The translations under genes and the position numbers were made by a program. Under the pieces are notes generated by a model, which saw nothing but the letters and a program-made list of their open reading frames with translations, did not search any database and was not told the origin of the DNA. From Ostrinia nubilalis (Eukaryota > Arthropoda > Insecta > Lepidoptera > Crambidae), in assembly GCF_963855985.1 (NCBI RefSeq), contig NC_087100.1, positions 8,343,001-8,407,000 of the forward strand: DNA of 64,000 nucleotides. Reading direction: 5' to 3'. Of the stretch, positions 1-10,767 are shown one piece after another. Within the stretch, counting starts at the first letter, position 1. Every line of letters begins with the position of its first letter.

Positions 1-780
1 CAAAATCTGCGCGCGCAATACTTCGCCGAAGACAGCGCGCCAAAGAGCTCTCGCGGCTACACAGTATAGAAATACGCAGTTGGTTAGGTTAGGTTGACTT
101 CCTTCCGTTCAAGCGTCACACTCACAGCACTTTCTAATACAAATCATATCCAAGTGATACAAATTAAAACAACTTTCAAAATTTTTGGGAATATATTTTA
201 GAATCGAATAAATATAGAATATAACTGCCAAAGTAAACACGGTTCAAAGAGGCGTGGCGTCACCCGACCTTCCGGAAGTTCCGCGCCGGCTAAAAGAATT
301 TCAAGATTACGTCACCCGACCTATCGGTAGATCCTCGGGAGCTTGAGCGATTGGAAAAACATTTTATGATCAGTTACTCGTAGTAGCGATTATTTAGAGC
401 TTGGATAATAAATTATAGTTGTTGCAATTCACAAAGCTTTGCATGTGGTCAATTACATTAATCAGTACACGCATCAATTTTGTTCAGTATTTTTGTTTAT
501 TAATAAATAAAAATATCATACTAAAATTGCATACATATTTGTTTGTATTGGTCTGGGTGTTTTCTTTCCATAATTTATGTATAACGTATGTACGGGGCTC
601 TGTATCGAAAATCACTATGAGCAATGAGCATCACACACTGTTACCTGGAGTGCATTACCGCAGCAAAATTTTTATAAATGTTGTGCTTTAGAGAGTCGAG
701 AGTATAGCAGATAATTAGTCCATCGTGAGCAGAAATTTGTCCACTAATAGCAAAATTCGTTCAAATTATAGTTTTAAAGT
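1..780. other. Unassigned leader region, CpG-containing
   Basis: The first 120 bases are richer in CG dinucleotides than what follows and could be the edge of a promoter or first exon of a gene lying to the left. The phrase GTCACCCGACC occurs twice (about 260 and 311), each time followed by a short GC-rich stretch. I see no open frame with family resemblance; the 90-codon frame at 419-691 has no recognisable motif and AT-rich, non-coding-like composition. Confidence 0.3.
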
Positions 781-782
781 TA

Positions 783-1407
783 TTGGCTAGAAGATTATAT
801 TTTTATCTTGCAGCTTAGACCTTTAGCTACAGACCTTAGACAGTATTTTTGAAACATTCTTACGCATGGTGGAGGAAGGGACGCTCTAGAGCAGTGGTTG
901 TCCACGGACCACTGGTGATCCCTGGAGGCATTCCAAGTGGTCCACGATGTGCACTTGCACACCTTGGTCAAAACCACTTTTAACTAATTTTTGCAGTCAA
1001 ACTGGTTTTGACCGATTATGAGGTGGTCCCTGACAAGACAGAAATTTGGTAAAATGGTCCCTCATGACTTAAAGGTTAAGAACCACTGCTCTAGAGACTC
1101 AAAACTACAAGGATACACATGAACTCCAGTTTTAAATCCGTTGACATCTGCTGCATCTGTCATCTTTTTGGGTAGAAGATTCTTCAATCTTGCAGCTTAG
1201 ACCTTTAGCTACAGACTTTAGACAGTATTTTTGAAACATTCTTACGCATGGTGGAGGAAGGGACGCTCTAGAGACTCAAGTCTACAAGGAGTCATATGAA
1301 CTCCAGTTTTAAATCCGTTAACATCTGCTGCATCTGCCATCTTTTTGGCTAGAAGATTCTTCTATCTTACAGCTTAGACCTTTAGCTACAGACCTTAGAC
1401 AGCATTT
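783..1407 (+). repeat. Tandem repeat, unit about 180 bp, 2.4 copies
   Basis: Three successive copies begin at 783, 1168 and 1345, each opening with TTGG(C/G)TAGAAGATT and containing GACCTTTAGCTACAGAC. After removing the 205 bases of the MITE insertion and its target duplication from copy 1, unit lengths are about 180 and 177; the third copy is truncated near 1407. The copies differ by scattered substitutions. No coding frame runs through the array. Confidence 0.85.
892..1088. mobile_element. hAT-type MITE (197 bp) with 8-bp target duplication
   Basis: The element begins CAGTGGTTGTCC and ends AAGAACCACTG, short inverted termini of the CAGTGGTT type common in hAT elements. It is flanked on both sides by CTCTAGAG (884-891 and 1089-1096), an 8-bp target duplication as expected for hAT. 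The neighbouring tandem copy at about 1264-1280 carries the same sequence with a single CTCTAGAG, which is an empty site. There is no coding capacity, so it is non-autonomous. Confidence 0.88.
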
Positions 1408-1409
1408 TT

Positions 1410-2470
1410 TATTATTTATTTGTGTCAGTGTGCTCTTCTAAAGAGTGTAAGACGATTGTATGTAGGTTCTATTAAAATGTAATTTTAACTCATTGGTTTT
1501 GTCTCATATTAATTGAGGAATGTACTATGTATCATGAGTAGAGTCTTCGTTTAAAAGGATGCGAACGATTTAAATTTCAATAGGTAGACAAAATTGATAA
1601 TTCTTAATTATCAAAAATTTAAGCTTTCTCCAGTAACACTGATATTATTATACTGTGACTCATCAAAGTCATCATTGTCAAAAATATTGACAAATCGCGA
1701 ACTGTCACGGCCATAAAACTGACACGCGTCCGTCCTCCGTAAGCGCCACCGCGCGACTGATTGAGATTGTCCAAGCCGTCATGGACGATTTTTTCCACAT
1801 TTTTTAACATAGTAACTAAATAAGACGCTATATAAAAATTTCATCCGTTAAAAGCCCTCAAGTTATTTCTGAACTTTAGTTTAGTAAAAGATTTAGAATC
1901 TCAAATCGCTTATTTTAAAAATAAAACCATAAATAGAAAACGAATAGAGGTAACTTTGGGAATATATTCTATCGAGTCAACTTCATCAAATCGTGTTTCC
2001 ATCCGTTAATAGCCCTAGAAAATATCCTCAACTATGCCCAATAAAAATCTTAGCCTTTAATTTTACTGTTTAGTACCTCAAAAATGAAAAATGAAAACCT
2101 CATTTTCGCCATTTTCTCTGCTACCCGGCCTTAAGTGTTTTCACTTCGCACATGCTTTGTAGGTAAATATGAAAATACAGTAAAATTATTATCCTAAAAA
2201 TGATGTGTTATTTCAATTTTACCTTACAAAGACACAATTTTTATAAAATACCTAATGAAGAAAATGCCTACCTACATTAATAACTTTATGTAACATAGTT
2301 ATTTACTTAACACATCTAGCTAGCTAGTATACAAGTTAGCTGTTATTGTATAGTAGGTAGTACCTACTAAAATATTAAAAAATAAGGATCTGACAGAAGA
2401 TAAAAGCTTATCAATGAGGTAGGTAGGTAGGTACGCCATAGAACTTGGAATAATGAATTATGGAAAAAGC
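1410..2470. other. AT-rich stretch, nothing recognised
   Basis: This is a stretch of AT-rich sequence with TAGGTA-type runs near 2350-2440. The minus-strand frame 1619-1810 has somewhat higher GC but no motif I can place. I see no splice-consistent exon. Confidence 0.3.
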
Positions 2471-2472
2471 TT

Positions 2473-2792
2473 ATCCCATCAAAAACAATACTTGTCAAAA
2501 AAACCAAGTCTCGCAACTCAGTTGTTCTACGGTAAAAAGTTGTGAGATCCATGTAATACCAAGTCCAGGCCAGGAAATCTTTAACGTTTTACATAAATTA
2601 TTGACTTGGCCATCGCACTAAATAATTTAATTTACACGTGTTTTCATGCGATGGCCAAGTCAATATATTTATGTAAAACGTTAAAGATTTCCTGGCCTGG
2701 ACTTGGTATTACATGGATCTCACAACTTTTTACCGTAGAACAACTCAGTTGCGAGACTTGGTTTTTTTGACAAGTATTGTTTTTGATGGGAT
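2473..2792. repeat. Near-perfect palindrome, two 145-bp arms
   Basis: The left arm (2473-2617) and right arm (2647-2792) are reverse complements with essentially one indel near the loop (AATAATTTATG against AATATATTTATG). The spacer is 29 bases (2618-2646). The structure could be a palindromic MITE or the product of an inverted duplication. A transcript across it would fold into a long hairpin. Outer edges are GGGAT/ATCCC, and the flanks are not similar beyond that. Confidence 0.9.
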
Positions 2793-3002
2793 CTCATTTC
2801 TTTTTGTATTTTGTAGACAGCAGTTATGTATCTAGAAAACTGGACCGAAATTGAAAAATTTTACTCGACTTCGCGGTTGCACTACCGTGCCCCCAAATCT
2901 CATTTCTTTTTGTATTTTGTAGACAGCAGTTATGTATCTAGAAAACTGGACCGAAATTGAAAAATTTTACTCGACTTGGCGGTTGCACTACCGTGCCCCC
3001 AA
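2791..3002 (+). repeat. 106-bp tandem duplication
   Basis: Two adjacent copies, 2791-2896 and 2897-3002, are identical except for about one base (CGACTTCGCGG against CGACTTGGCGG). Each ends with a GCACTACCGTGCCCCC hairpin-like string related to the terminal hairpin of the repeat that follows, so this may be duplicated repeat-terminus sequence. Confidence 0.85.
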
Positions 3003-3371
3003 ATATTTTAGTTTTTCCTTGATTCATACACCAAACACTACTTATATTCCAAATTTGAAGCTTCTAGGTCTGCTAGAAGTGCCTTAGAATTTTGATGATC
3101 GGTGAGTCAGTGAGTCAGTGAGTCAGTGAGTGACAAAATTAAGTAACTTTGACCCGTTATAATTCTTAAACTACTGGTTCAAATTGAATGAAATTTTAAA
3201 TATACCGTGTCTTTACAATGCCTGCATAGCTAATGAAAATTCAGCCTTCTAGTTTTATCCACAACGAAGTTACAGGCAGTCGAAAATGGCCTGAATTGCT
3301 TCGAGAAAAGGATGGTACGGCCGTGCCGCTTTTTTGCTCGACTTGGTGGGGGCACTGCCGTGCCCCCAGAT
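3003..3371 (+). mobile_element. Helentron/HINE-like non-autonomous repeat (tentative)
   Basis: This carries an 8-bp microsatellite of GTCAGTGA type (about 3100-3133) and ends in a strong hairpin, GGGGGCAC-TGCC-GTGCCCCC (3348-3367). The last 93 bases (3279-3371) recur without visible change at 39654-39746. An internal short microsatellite and a 3' hairpin are known features of Helentron-associated repeats such as DINE-1. The assignment is inferred from architecture only, and the 5' end is not defined. Confidence 0.5.
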
Positions 3372-3372
3372 A

Positions 3373-3582
3373 AGAGGTATAAACGGTTTATTAGTTGATC
3401 AATGAAAAAAGTCGCATCCGTTCACCTGGGTGAAATAATTCCTAGGTGAAAAAAGGCGACTTTAGTCGACTCAATTCATCTTGAAAATGTAACTGGGTGA
3501 GGTAAAATGAGGACACTAAAAAATCCACTTGTTCACCCAGATGATATCACCCAGGTGAACAAAATAAACCGTTATAGCATCT
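3373..3582. mobile_element. Candidate MITE with imperfect terminal inverted repeats
   Basis: The left terminus AGAGGTATAAACGGTTTATT and the right terminus AAATAAACCGTTATAGCATCT are imperfect reverse complements. Internally, CACCTGGGTGA and CACCCAGGTGAAC form further inverted motifs. There is no coding content. The target duplication is unclear, so the boundaries are approximate. Confidence 0.5.
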
Positions 3583-3641
3583 ATAACATTAAAAGCATTT
3601 TCCATAATTCTGCTCTGCTTCATAAAAAGGTTGATGTTATA

Positions 3642-3913
3642 AGTAAATAAATAAATAAATAAATATCCTTGGACATTTTACACTACGCTTCTAGTCCCAA
3701 ACTAAGCAAAGCTTGTACTATGGGTACTAGACAACGGATATAAACATACTTAAATACTTTTTTTTTGTAAATACATACATATTATTACATAGTAACACCC
3801 AGACCCGTCACAGAAATTAAAATTCATAATTTCAATTTCTGCCCGGCCGGGAATCGAACCCGGGACCTCTCGGCATAGTAGTCCGTTTCCGAACCACTAC
3901 ACCAAACGGCCGA
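3642..3913 (-). mobile_element. tRNA-derived SINE
   Basis: On the minus strand the head (about 3913-3838) resembles a tRNA: an A-box-like TGGTGTAGTGG and a B-box GGTTCGATTCC preceded by GAGAGGTCCCG. The body runs through GTCTAGTACCCATAGTAC and AAGCTTTGCTTAGTTTGGG, a combination common in moth genomes. The tail is a (TTTA)n run, read as ATAAATAAATA at 3645-3666 on the plus strand. A short AAGTAAA at both edges may be the target duplication. Confidence 0.8.
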
Positions 3914-4312
3914 CAAGTAAAATACATATTGTTTGATAATGACCATAGTTTTTGAATCTATAGTCGTTTCTCGAACACCTTTAGCACACTTTAGCCTAGC
4001 AGTTAGTTTAAAAGATATCGGTCTCTCTTCTTCTCATACTATTATAACATCAGTAGGTTTACGTAGTAGAATGAGAAAGAATCTCCTTAAAAATACTTTC
4101 GCCTTAATTAATTAATTCCGAGTCCATCAAAGTCCGCAAGTTTGTCAGAAAAGCTTTGTTCGCTTTGTCACGAGAATCTATTCAATTCTTTCGAATAACT
4201 TCGCTTCAGCGCTGAAATCGTTCAGTCTCTGTTGTTAAGAAAAGCCACTGTTCCAATTCTGTGCACATACTTAACTAAGCAAAGTCGCTAAAATGAACAT
4301 TTTATATTAAGA

Positions 4313-4468
4313 TTATGCTCGTGCTTTGTCCTCGAGATTAGAAATAAGAACTATGTAGTATCACGTACGGTGATGCCAGTTTACGCACTGTTAGTTGAGG
4401 ATATATTTTTTTTTTTTTTTTTGTGGGTATCTCACTTTACATCTTATTTGACATTGGTATCCGTCGTC
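4313..4468 (+). repeat. Inverted-repeat family, left copy
   Basis: This stretch is the reverse complement of 9427 to about 9597: the two match almost without change from GATTAGAAATAAG to the CGTCGTCAGT edge, including a long T run (4402-4419). Its outer end (GCTCGTGCTTTGTCCTCGAG) instead matches, inverted, a third fragment at 9219-9262. Together they bound a 5.3-kb interval. Confidence 0.85.
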
Positions 4469-4659
4469 AGTCACGATTCAGTGCTCTGCCAGTTCGCACT
4501 TCTTCTACTTAAATACGTACCCAGTGTTAAAAATAGTGTTTTTGTGTCGTCAAAATGCCGAACGAAAAACGTCAAATGAGGATAAGGAACATTTGCTGAA
4601 GAAAATAAATAAATTGGAGCAGAAGATATGGGGTGCTGAACGTCGTTCAAGCGGTTCAA

Positions 4660-6290
4660 CAGAAGATCATCGTTACACATTACCATAATGCGAACAACCA
4701 TCCCGGGTTGTCTCTTTATGCCAGTTGTGTTTTTTGTCTGAGGGTTTGCGGTTTAACGTTTGAGTTCTACTCCTACCCCTAATTCAGACAATTGGAAAAA
4801 TCGCAAGTTCATCGCCTTCAACCAAAAGAAGAAGAAGAAGAACATCATCATTACACATTACCATAATGCGAACAACCATCCCGGGTTGTCTCTTTATGCC
4901 AGTTGTGTTTTTTGTCTGAGGGTTTGCGGTTTAACGTTTGAGTTCTACTCCTACCCCTAATTCAGACAATTTGGAAAAATCGCAAGTTCATCGCCTTCAA
5001 CCAAAAGAAGAAGAAGAAGAACATCATCATTACACATTACCATAATGCGAACAACCATCCCGGGTTGTCTCTTTATGCCAGTTGTGTTTTTTGTCTGAGG
5101 GTTTGCGGTTTAACGTTTGAGTTCTACTCCTACCCCTAATTCAGACAATTGGAAAAATCGCAAGTTCATCGCCTTCAACCAAAAGAAGAAGAAGAAGAAC
5201 ATCATCATTACACATACTACCATAGTGCGGGCAACCATCCCGGGTGGTCTCCTTATGCCAGTTGTGTTTTTTGTCTGAGGGGTTGCGGTTTAACGTTTCA
5301 GTTCTACTCCTACCTCTAATTCAGACAATTAGAAAAAACGCAAGTTCATCGCCTTCAACCAAACGAAGAAGAAGACAGATGCAGTAAGTTCTATCCATTA
5401 TTACACATACTACCATGGTGCGGGCAACCATACCGGGTTGTCTTCTTATGCTAGTTGTGTTTTTTGTCTGAGGGTTTGCGGTTTAACGTTCGAGTTCTAC
5501 TCCTACCTCTAATTCAGACGAATACAGTAAATTATTTTTATTATAATATTATCATTACACATACTACCATATTGCGGGCAACCATACCAGGTTGTCACGT
5601 TATGCTAGTTGTGGTTTTTTGTCTGACGATTTGCGTTTTAACGTTTGAGTTATTACCTACCTCTAATTCAGACGAATACAGTAAATTCTATTTACTTAAT
5701 ACAATATTATCATTACACATACTACCATATTGCGGGCAACCATATCAGGTTGTCACGTTATGCTAGTTGTGGTTTTTGTCTGACGATTTGCGTTTTAACG
5801 TTTGAGTTATTACCTACCTCTAATTCAGACGAATACAGTAAATTATATTTACTTAATACAATATTATCATTACACATACTACCATATTGCGGGCAACCGT
5901 ACACGGGTTGTCACGTTATTTAATTTGTGTGGTTATTTTTGTCTGACAGTTTGCGATATTAATATATACTTGCCTCCAAATCAGACGTTCGTAATGTAAT
6001 GATTTATCTATATCTAAGGGTTTGCGGCACTAAAAACTTTGCATTAATAACCTACTTCTAAATCAGATGTTCGAAGTTAATTATTTTTTTAAATAATAAT
6101 TACCCATACTACCATACTGCGGAGCTGTGTGATTTTTAAAATATGATGGTTTGCGGTATTATCAACAATACCTACCCTCTAAATCAGACGCAGAATCCTA
6201 AAAATATTACGATACTTACGGTATTGCGGGCAACTACAACGGGTTGTAATTTTACTGTCTTACCTACTTAATTCTTCAAGTCAAGTAAGT
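4660..6290 (+). repeat. Minisatellite, unit 178 bp decaying to about 157 bp
   Basis: Units can be counted from TTACACAT(T)AC at 4673, 4851, 5030, 5208, 5401, 5555, 5713 and 5870, with degenerate ones near 6000 and 6100. Spacings are 178, 179, 178, 193, 154, 158 and 157 bases. The first three units are nearly identical and carry a purine run (AAGAAGAAGAAGAA). Later units lose that run and diverge progressively. Each unit has the inverted core CAACCATCCCGGGTTG or a derivative. Several open frames cross the array, but they are products of the repeat. Confidence 0.88.
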
Positions 6291-9218
6291 TCAAGTCTAA
6301 GTTTTTCGGTGATAACAATTTGGCGATATTTAATTTTAAATTGATATGAACGTTAATATTACTAGGCATGCAGATAATTCGTGTTAAGTTGTTACCTACC
6401 CGCTACATATTTTAGCAGGCAGTCAAAAGGGCTGTTCCATACTGGTAAAAGTACATATCACATTAAAAAAAATGCAATAATGCATACCTACTTGTTTAAA
6501 AATTGGGAGTTGTCTTAATAAGACATAATTTGATGGGTTTATATCCACACTACCGGGTGGTGATATGATACACGCCAAATCGTTAGCAGGTGAAAAACCA
6601 TTAGTGGCTATCGAAACATTGAACTCAGAACCCTTAGCCTCGAACCCTGCCGCCGCCGACGCTGCTGCTCTCGTTGACATCTGCGCCGCTTCCGCTGCTG
6701 CTGAAACTAGAAATCAATTAGATTCGACACCTGCAACGCTGTTGGTCTGAAACAGCTGCGCCCCTTCATGATGAGATTGTAATATTGGTGATGATCCTGT
6801 GTAGGACAAGCCTCAACACAATTACCTTAATATGAATTTCTTATCGATGCCAATCGCATTTTTTCGACTGTCTACTAAGAATTCCTTATCAGAAAAAACG
6901 TAATTCTACTTAGACCCATTAAAGATATTATCAATTATTACCTACTTTGGGGCCAGCTGGCGCTGTGTGAAATTGTTAAAAGACTCATCTATTTATTTAT
7001 TTATTACAAACACCGAAGATTGACGCCATGTCTTTTGATAAAAACTTTCCAAAACACGAAAAACTGCCTAGCGAACTTCAAAGTTTGGGGCTGATCTGGA
7101 ATTGAATCCCAAAATCAAATCAGCAGCCACCAAAAAGTCCTTTCTTATACGAATTTAACCTTGAAGGGACTTCCCCGAAAGGCAGACAACCGATGAAAAC
7201 AGAGGACTTGACCTCCTGACTTTCAAAACAGTCATCACGTGTCATGCTCGTGAGCGCACCAGCCGCATCCAGCTCAGAACCGCAACAGTTGAATCTCGTA
7301 AAATATGTCGGTTGGCTTTTAAATTTTTACCATCAGTGGTCACTAGTAATAAGTGACTCTGTTGTACTAGGATAGAGTTATGTGATTTCAATCTCACAAC
7401 CAATAATAAATGTCAGTATAAATCACATAATACATGATTATATTCGGACATAGAAAAATTGCAATTATATCAGGCTATTCATAAACTTATATTAAGTGTC
7501 ATGAAATATAGTACTCCGATGTCTCAACTACGGGATGGGGGGCGGCGTGTACGGGGAAACTTCTGGGGACCCATGGTCCAACATCTATTTTATTTTATTA
7601 ATATTATCTAATATTAAAAATCTGCAAAGATTCCAAACATTGACCTTTCTTGGCCTAAAAGTATTTACTAAGGATCTTCAAAATTTTCAGTTTCTCAGAA
7701 TGAAATTCAGTTTTGTACACCGCATAGGTGGCGTGCAGTTTCCCCCCACTTAACACAAATAAAAATAATTGTGGCAATGATGCGAAACTAGAAAAATCAT
7801 TATAATCATCAATACACAATGATGTGTCCTATCTAATGATCTATCTTATCTAGATAATAGCATGGTAGATACCGAATCTTGAAGAGTCCATTCAATATTA
7901 GTATGGACTCGACATTACCAAATTCACCATTTTATTATTTTTACATTTGGAGAACGTGGCATCGTTAATTTTGCTAAATTCGTTATCGTTATATACCCTA
8001 AATTAGATAGGTACCCTGATGCATACGCAATTAAAATTTTAAGACAACAAGGTCAAGCTTATTTCTGCGGTTTCCTTCCTTTTTTGTATTACACATACAT
8101 TGCAAAAATCACATGTGATCAAGCGACGGGTATACTAGCAGTACCCTTATAATGTAGTCTAGCTTTGTTTCTTTAATTGGATAAAAATAAAAACGCTACA
8201 TGTGTCTAAATGTCTCATATAAAACGAAGATTACATCTTCATCTATCTATGGATATTATATCTTCATCATTGTCTGATGATCAAGCAGTACAATAATTGT
8301 TCAAGGAAATTGTTTTACTTTTACCATAACTATCATTCATTGAGGTATTAGATTCCACTATTTTAATAAAAAATTGTGAATTTCGATAGCTGTAATAAGC
8401 TTGTCTTTTAATTTGGCTGTCATATTGGAAACATAATCAGATATTATGGTTTCCAAAAAATTTAAAATATTGAGAAATTAGCCATTTTACTGTCATTTGT
8501 TAGTGTAATTATTACACACATTGTTCAAACCTTCCTTATAAGCATTCAAATATTATGCATACAAATATTCAATTTAATCACGACATCGCGTCCAAGTTCA
8601 CAACAATCAATCTTGGTATTGTTTTGACAATTTATGTCATGTACAAGCATTTTGTGCAAAGTGTTGCTTACGAAATTGTTTACCGCTCTAACACCGAGCA
8701 CTTAGTTTAGTCACAAGTTTAGTTCAATTAACATTGCAGGCTTGTGATATTGACACCTTGATATTCACCACTCACAGCACGAGGCATGCTGCCTCGTCTA
8801 GAGCACATACATTAGGAATTAATCTTGATTATCAGAATTAACCCCGGTTGGAGCGTTATTTCAAATAGCTACTTTGGGCAAATTCTTTAATAGAATGCCT
8901 ATTGCGTCCAGAAATAACAATCAACATTTAATTGCCAGAAGAACCTAATACTGACCATTGATTTGGGAAACAATAATTAACTTTCCCACTTACATTATGG
9001 CTAATATAACAGCTAATTATACTTGCCTTTAATTACTTACCCTTAATAATAATTATCAATTATAAGAAAGTATTCACTCGGGTAACTACGACAGTTATGT
9101 CACACTTAATAGTAATTATAAAACAAGCATTGTATTCTTACTAATGATTTATTATTTTTGCAAAGTAATAAACAGCTTTGTTTTTATTATCATTTCACAT
9201 CAGTTCTCTCAAAATCTA
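6290..9218. other. Long stretch without a supported gene
   Basis: This is AT-rich sequence inside the 5.3-kb interval bounded by inverted repeats. A short GC-rich patch at 6640-6710 encodes an alanine-rich frame on both strands from GCT/GCC trinucleotide runs; I treat this as low-complexity DNA. A GGGGGGCGG patch lies near 7537. There is no transposase, polymerase or other motif that would explain the interval. Confidence 0.35.
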
Positions 9219-9262
9219 CATAGTTCTTATTTCTAATCTCGAGGACAAAGCACGAGCATAAT
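9219..9262 (-). repeat. Inverted-repeat family, third fragment
   Basis: The sequence is the reverse complement of about 4313-4360, including the variant CTCGAGGACAAAGCACGAG. It abuts the perfect foldback that follows and also resembles, in direct orientation, 9551-9595, where the variant reads CTCTTCGGACAAAGCCCTCG. Confidence 0.75.
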
Positions 9263-9637
9263 TAATGATTAAACGAACTTAAAAAGTGAAGTTCTATCAT
9301 AATTATGCGAGGGCTTTGTCCGAAGAGATTAGAAACCCTCCCACCCGTCTTTAACAATCATATATGTATATTATTAAAAACACAAACCCCCATATTAGTG
9401 AAATGATAAAAAATACAAATTACTACTCCAAACTAACTGACGACGGATACCAATGTCAAATAAGATGTAAAGTGAGATACCCACAAAAAAAAAAAAAAAA
9501 AAATATATCCTCAACTAACAGTGCGTAAACTGGCATCACCGTACGTGATACTACATAGTTCTTATTTCTAATCTCTTCGGACAAAGCCCTCGCATAATTA
9601 TGATAGAACTTCACTTTTTAAGTTCGTTTAATCATTA
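9263..9637. mobile_element. Foldback element with perfect 73-bp inverted termini
   Basis: The left arm (9263-9335, starting TAATGATTAAACGAACTT) and the right arm (9565-9637) are exact reverse complements, separated by 229 bases. The interior contains the segment 9427-9564 shared with the inverted copy at 4313-4468 and a long A run. There is no coding frame. The perfect arms suggest recent activity or recent gene conversion between them. Confidence 0.85.
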
Positions 9638-9719
9638 AAGATACTGTATCATATTAATATGATTCATATTTACTGAGTAAGCTTCAGGTAGATTTGCTAT
9701 TTTTAGCTTTGGTTTAGGA

Positions 9720-9946
9720 TTTTACGCGCCAGTGAGTTGCACCAGCCGTACAAATCAGTGTTGTTGAAGTTGAATATTAAGTACGAGCAGGCCTGGCTCA
9801 CTCCGCGCGGTACATCCGATAATTACCTACAGCGAAGCGCCCCGCCGGCGGGTATTATATCAGTCGAGTGTCACGCGCGCGCTCGTCAGGACGCTGGCGT
9901 GCGTTGTAGTATGATTATAATTCTATGATCGAAGTATTATTTAAAA
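9720..9946 (+). promoter_or_regulatory. CpG-rich putative promoter / 5' UTR of the THAP exon
   Basis: This block is much richer in CG dinucleotides than its surroundings (for example ACTCCGCGCGG, GCGCCCCGCCGGCGG, CACGCGCGCGCTCG) and contains an initiator-like TCAGTCGAGT near 9861. It directly precedes the THAP-like start codon at 9947. The promoter role is inferred from composition and position. Confidence 0.45.
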
Positions 9947-10051
9947 ATGGACATAAAGAGAAAGAAATATTGTGCGGCGTTCGGGTGTTTAAATTCGAAA
10001 AGTAATCTACCGGATTTATCTTTTTTTTTCGCTTCCCAAAGATGCTGAAAG
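9947..10051 (+). pseudogene. THAP-domain first exon, frameshifted in a T run
   Basis: The ATG at 9947 opens MDIKRKKYCAAFGCLNSKS, with the C-x4-C pair that starts a THAP C2CH zinc finger. The frame then enters nine consecutive T residues (10021-10029) and stops at TGA. Removing one T in reading would continue as SFFSLPKDAER up to a good donor (AAAG|GTATGT, intron from 10052), which matches the usual THAP layout before the conserved Trp. THAP domains bind DNA and occur in host regulators and P-type transposases. I find no following exon with the remaining Cys/His ligands in the window. This may be a real lesion, a homopolymer length error or an orphan exon. Confidence 0.6.
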
Positions 10052-10130
10052 GTATGTTGGCCATGTAGGTAATCAATAATTCTTAGGATAGTATAGGAAC
10101 CTAACCTACTATGACTACTGCTCAGAATGC

Positions 10131-10185
10131 GTTCGTTCGTTTCAGCCAAATGACATCCACTGCTGGACAAAGGCCTCTCCCAAGG
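10131..10185. repeat. Fragment of common lepidopteran LINE 3' end
   Basis: CGTTTCAGCCAAATGACATC followed by CACTGCTGGACAAAGGCCTC resembles the RTE-type LINE terminus at 37258-37310; a shorter piece is also at 62028. Only about 55 bases can be recognised. Confidence 0.5.
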
Positions 10186-10718
10186 TTTTCCATAATGAAT
10201 GCATACTTACCTACATACGTACCTCATTATAAATAAGTAGATTAATTATTTTTTCACTAGACAGCAACCCTAACAGCGTAAGAAGAGTTCAGAGGCACGC
10301 GATAGAAAGAGACAAAACTTGTAGGTGAATAAAATTGTAGGTACGTAGTGCTGTGCGAGCTGAATTCCACTGTATCGCGTCGTAGCAAGACTCGCATTTA
10401 TTTAAATCGTCTTGCGGAGTAATCCTTCTGTACCTGTACTATTACTTATTCTGTGGTACGAGTATTAACGGATTATTTTAATAATTACCTAATACTTAAT
10501 TACTTACCTATCAGCGATGGTGATTGTAGTACAAAGTTCGTACATACTCGTACTACGAACTACCAATCAATAATGCCATAAATTGGCATCTAACCTATTT
10601 GTAATAGGTGCGATTTTACAAGAAAAGTGCGTAGTCTGATAGATTATGCCGGCAACTCTATCTTACGCTTTGGTATCTTGTACCTAATGCCTATTACTCT
10701 TGCTACTGTCAATGACTA

Positions 10719-10767
10719 TTATCAATTAATAACTTTATCAATCTGGGAAAAACTATAAAGACTCTTA
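10719..10767 (+). promoter_or_regulatory. Displaced core promoter of the lipase gene
   Basis: Two TTATCA boxes (10719-10724 and 10735-10740; GATA sites TGATAA on the other strand) precede a TATA box (TATAAA, 10754-10759). Eight bases later is the TTA target duplication, where the Harbinger element begins. If the element and one TTA are skipped, the sequence continues at 16445 with a CTTCATA initiator-like site whose A (16463) is about 32 bases from the TATA start, then the lipase ATG (16474). GATA sites are typical of insect gut genes. The assignment is inferred from spacing. Confidence 0.65.

Noticed and set aside
3838..3913. A tRNA-like sequence with A and B boxes on the minus strand
   Set aside because: The acceptor stem does not pair as in a functional tRNA and the sequence runs directly into a SINE body with a (TTTA)n tail, so it is the head of a SINE.
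5455..5999. Overlapping open frames of 65-103 codons
   Set aside because: They repeat the same peptide in step with the minisatellite units and reflect the repeat, not a gene.
6565..6750. Alanine-rich 61-codon frame, possible exon
   Set aside because: The alanines come from GCT/GCC trinucleotide runs that are open on both strands; no splice-consistent neighbour was found.
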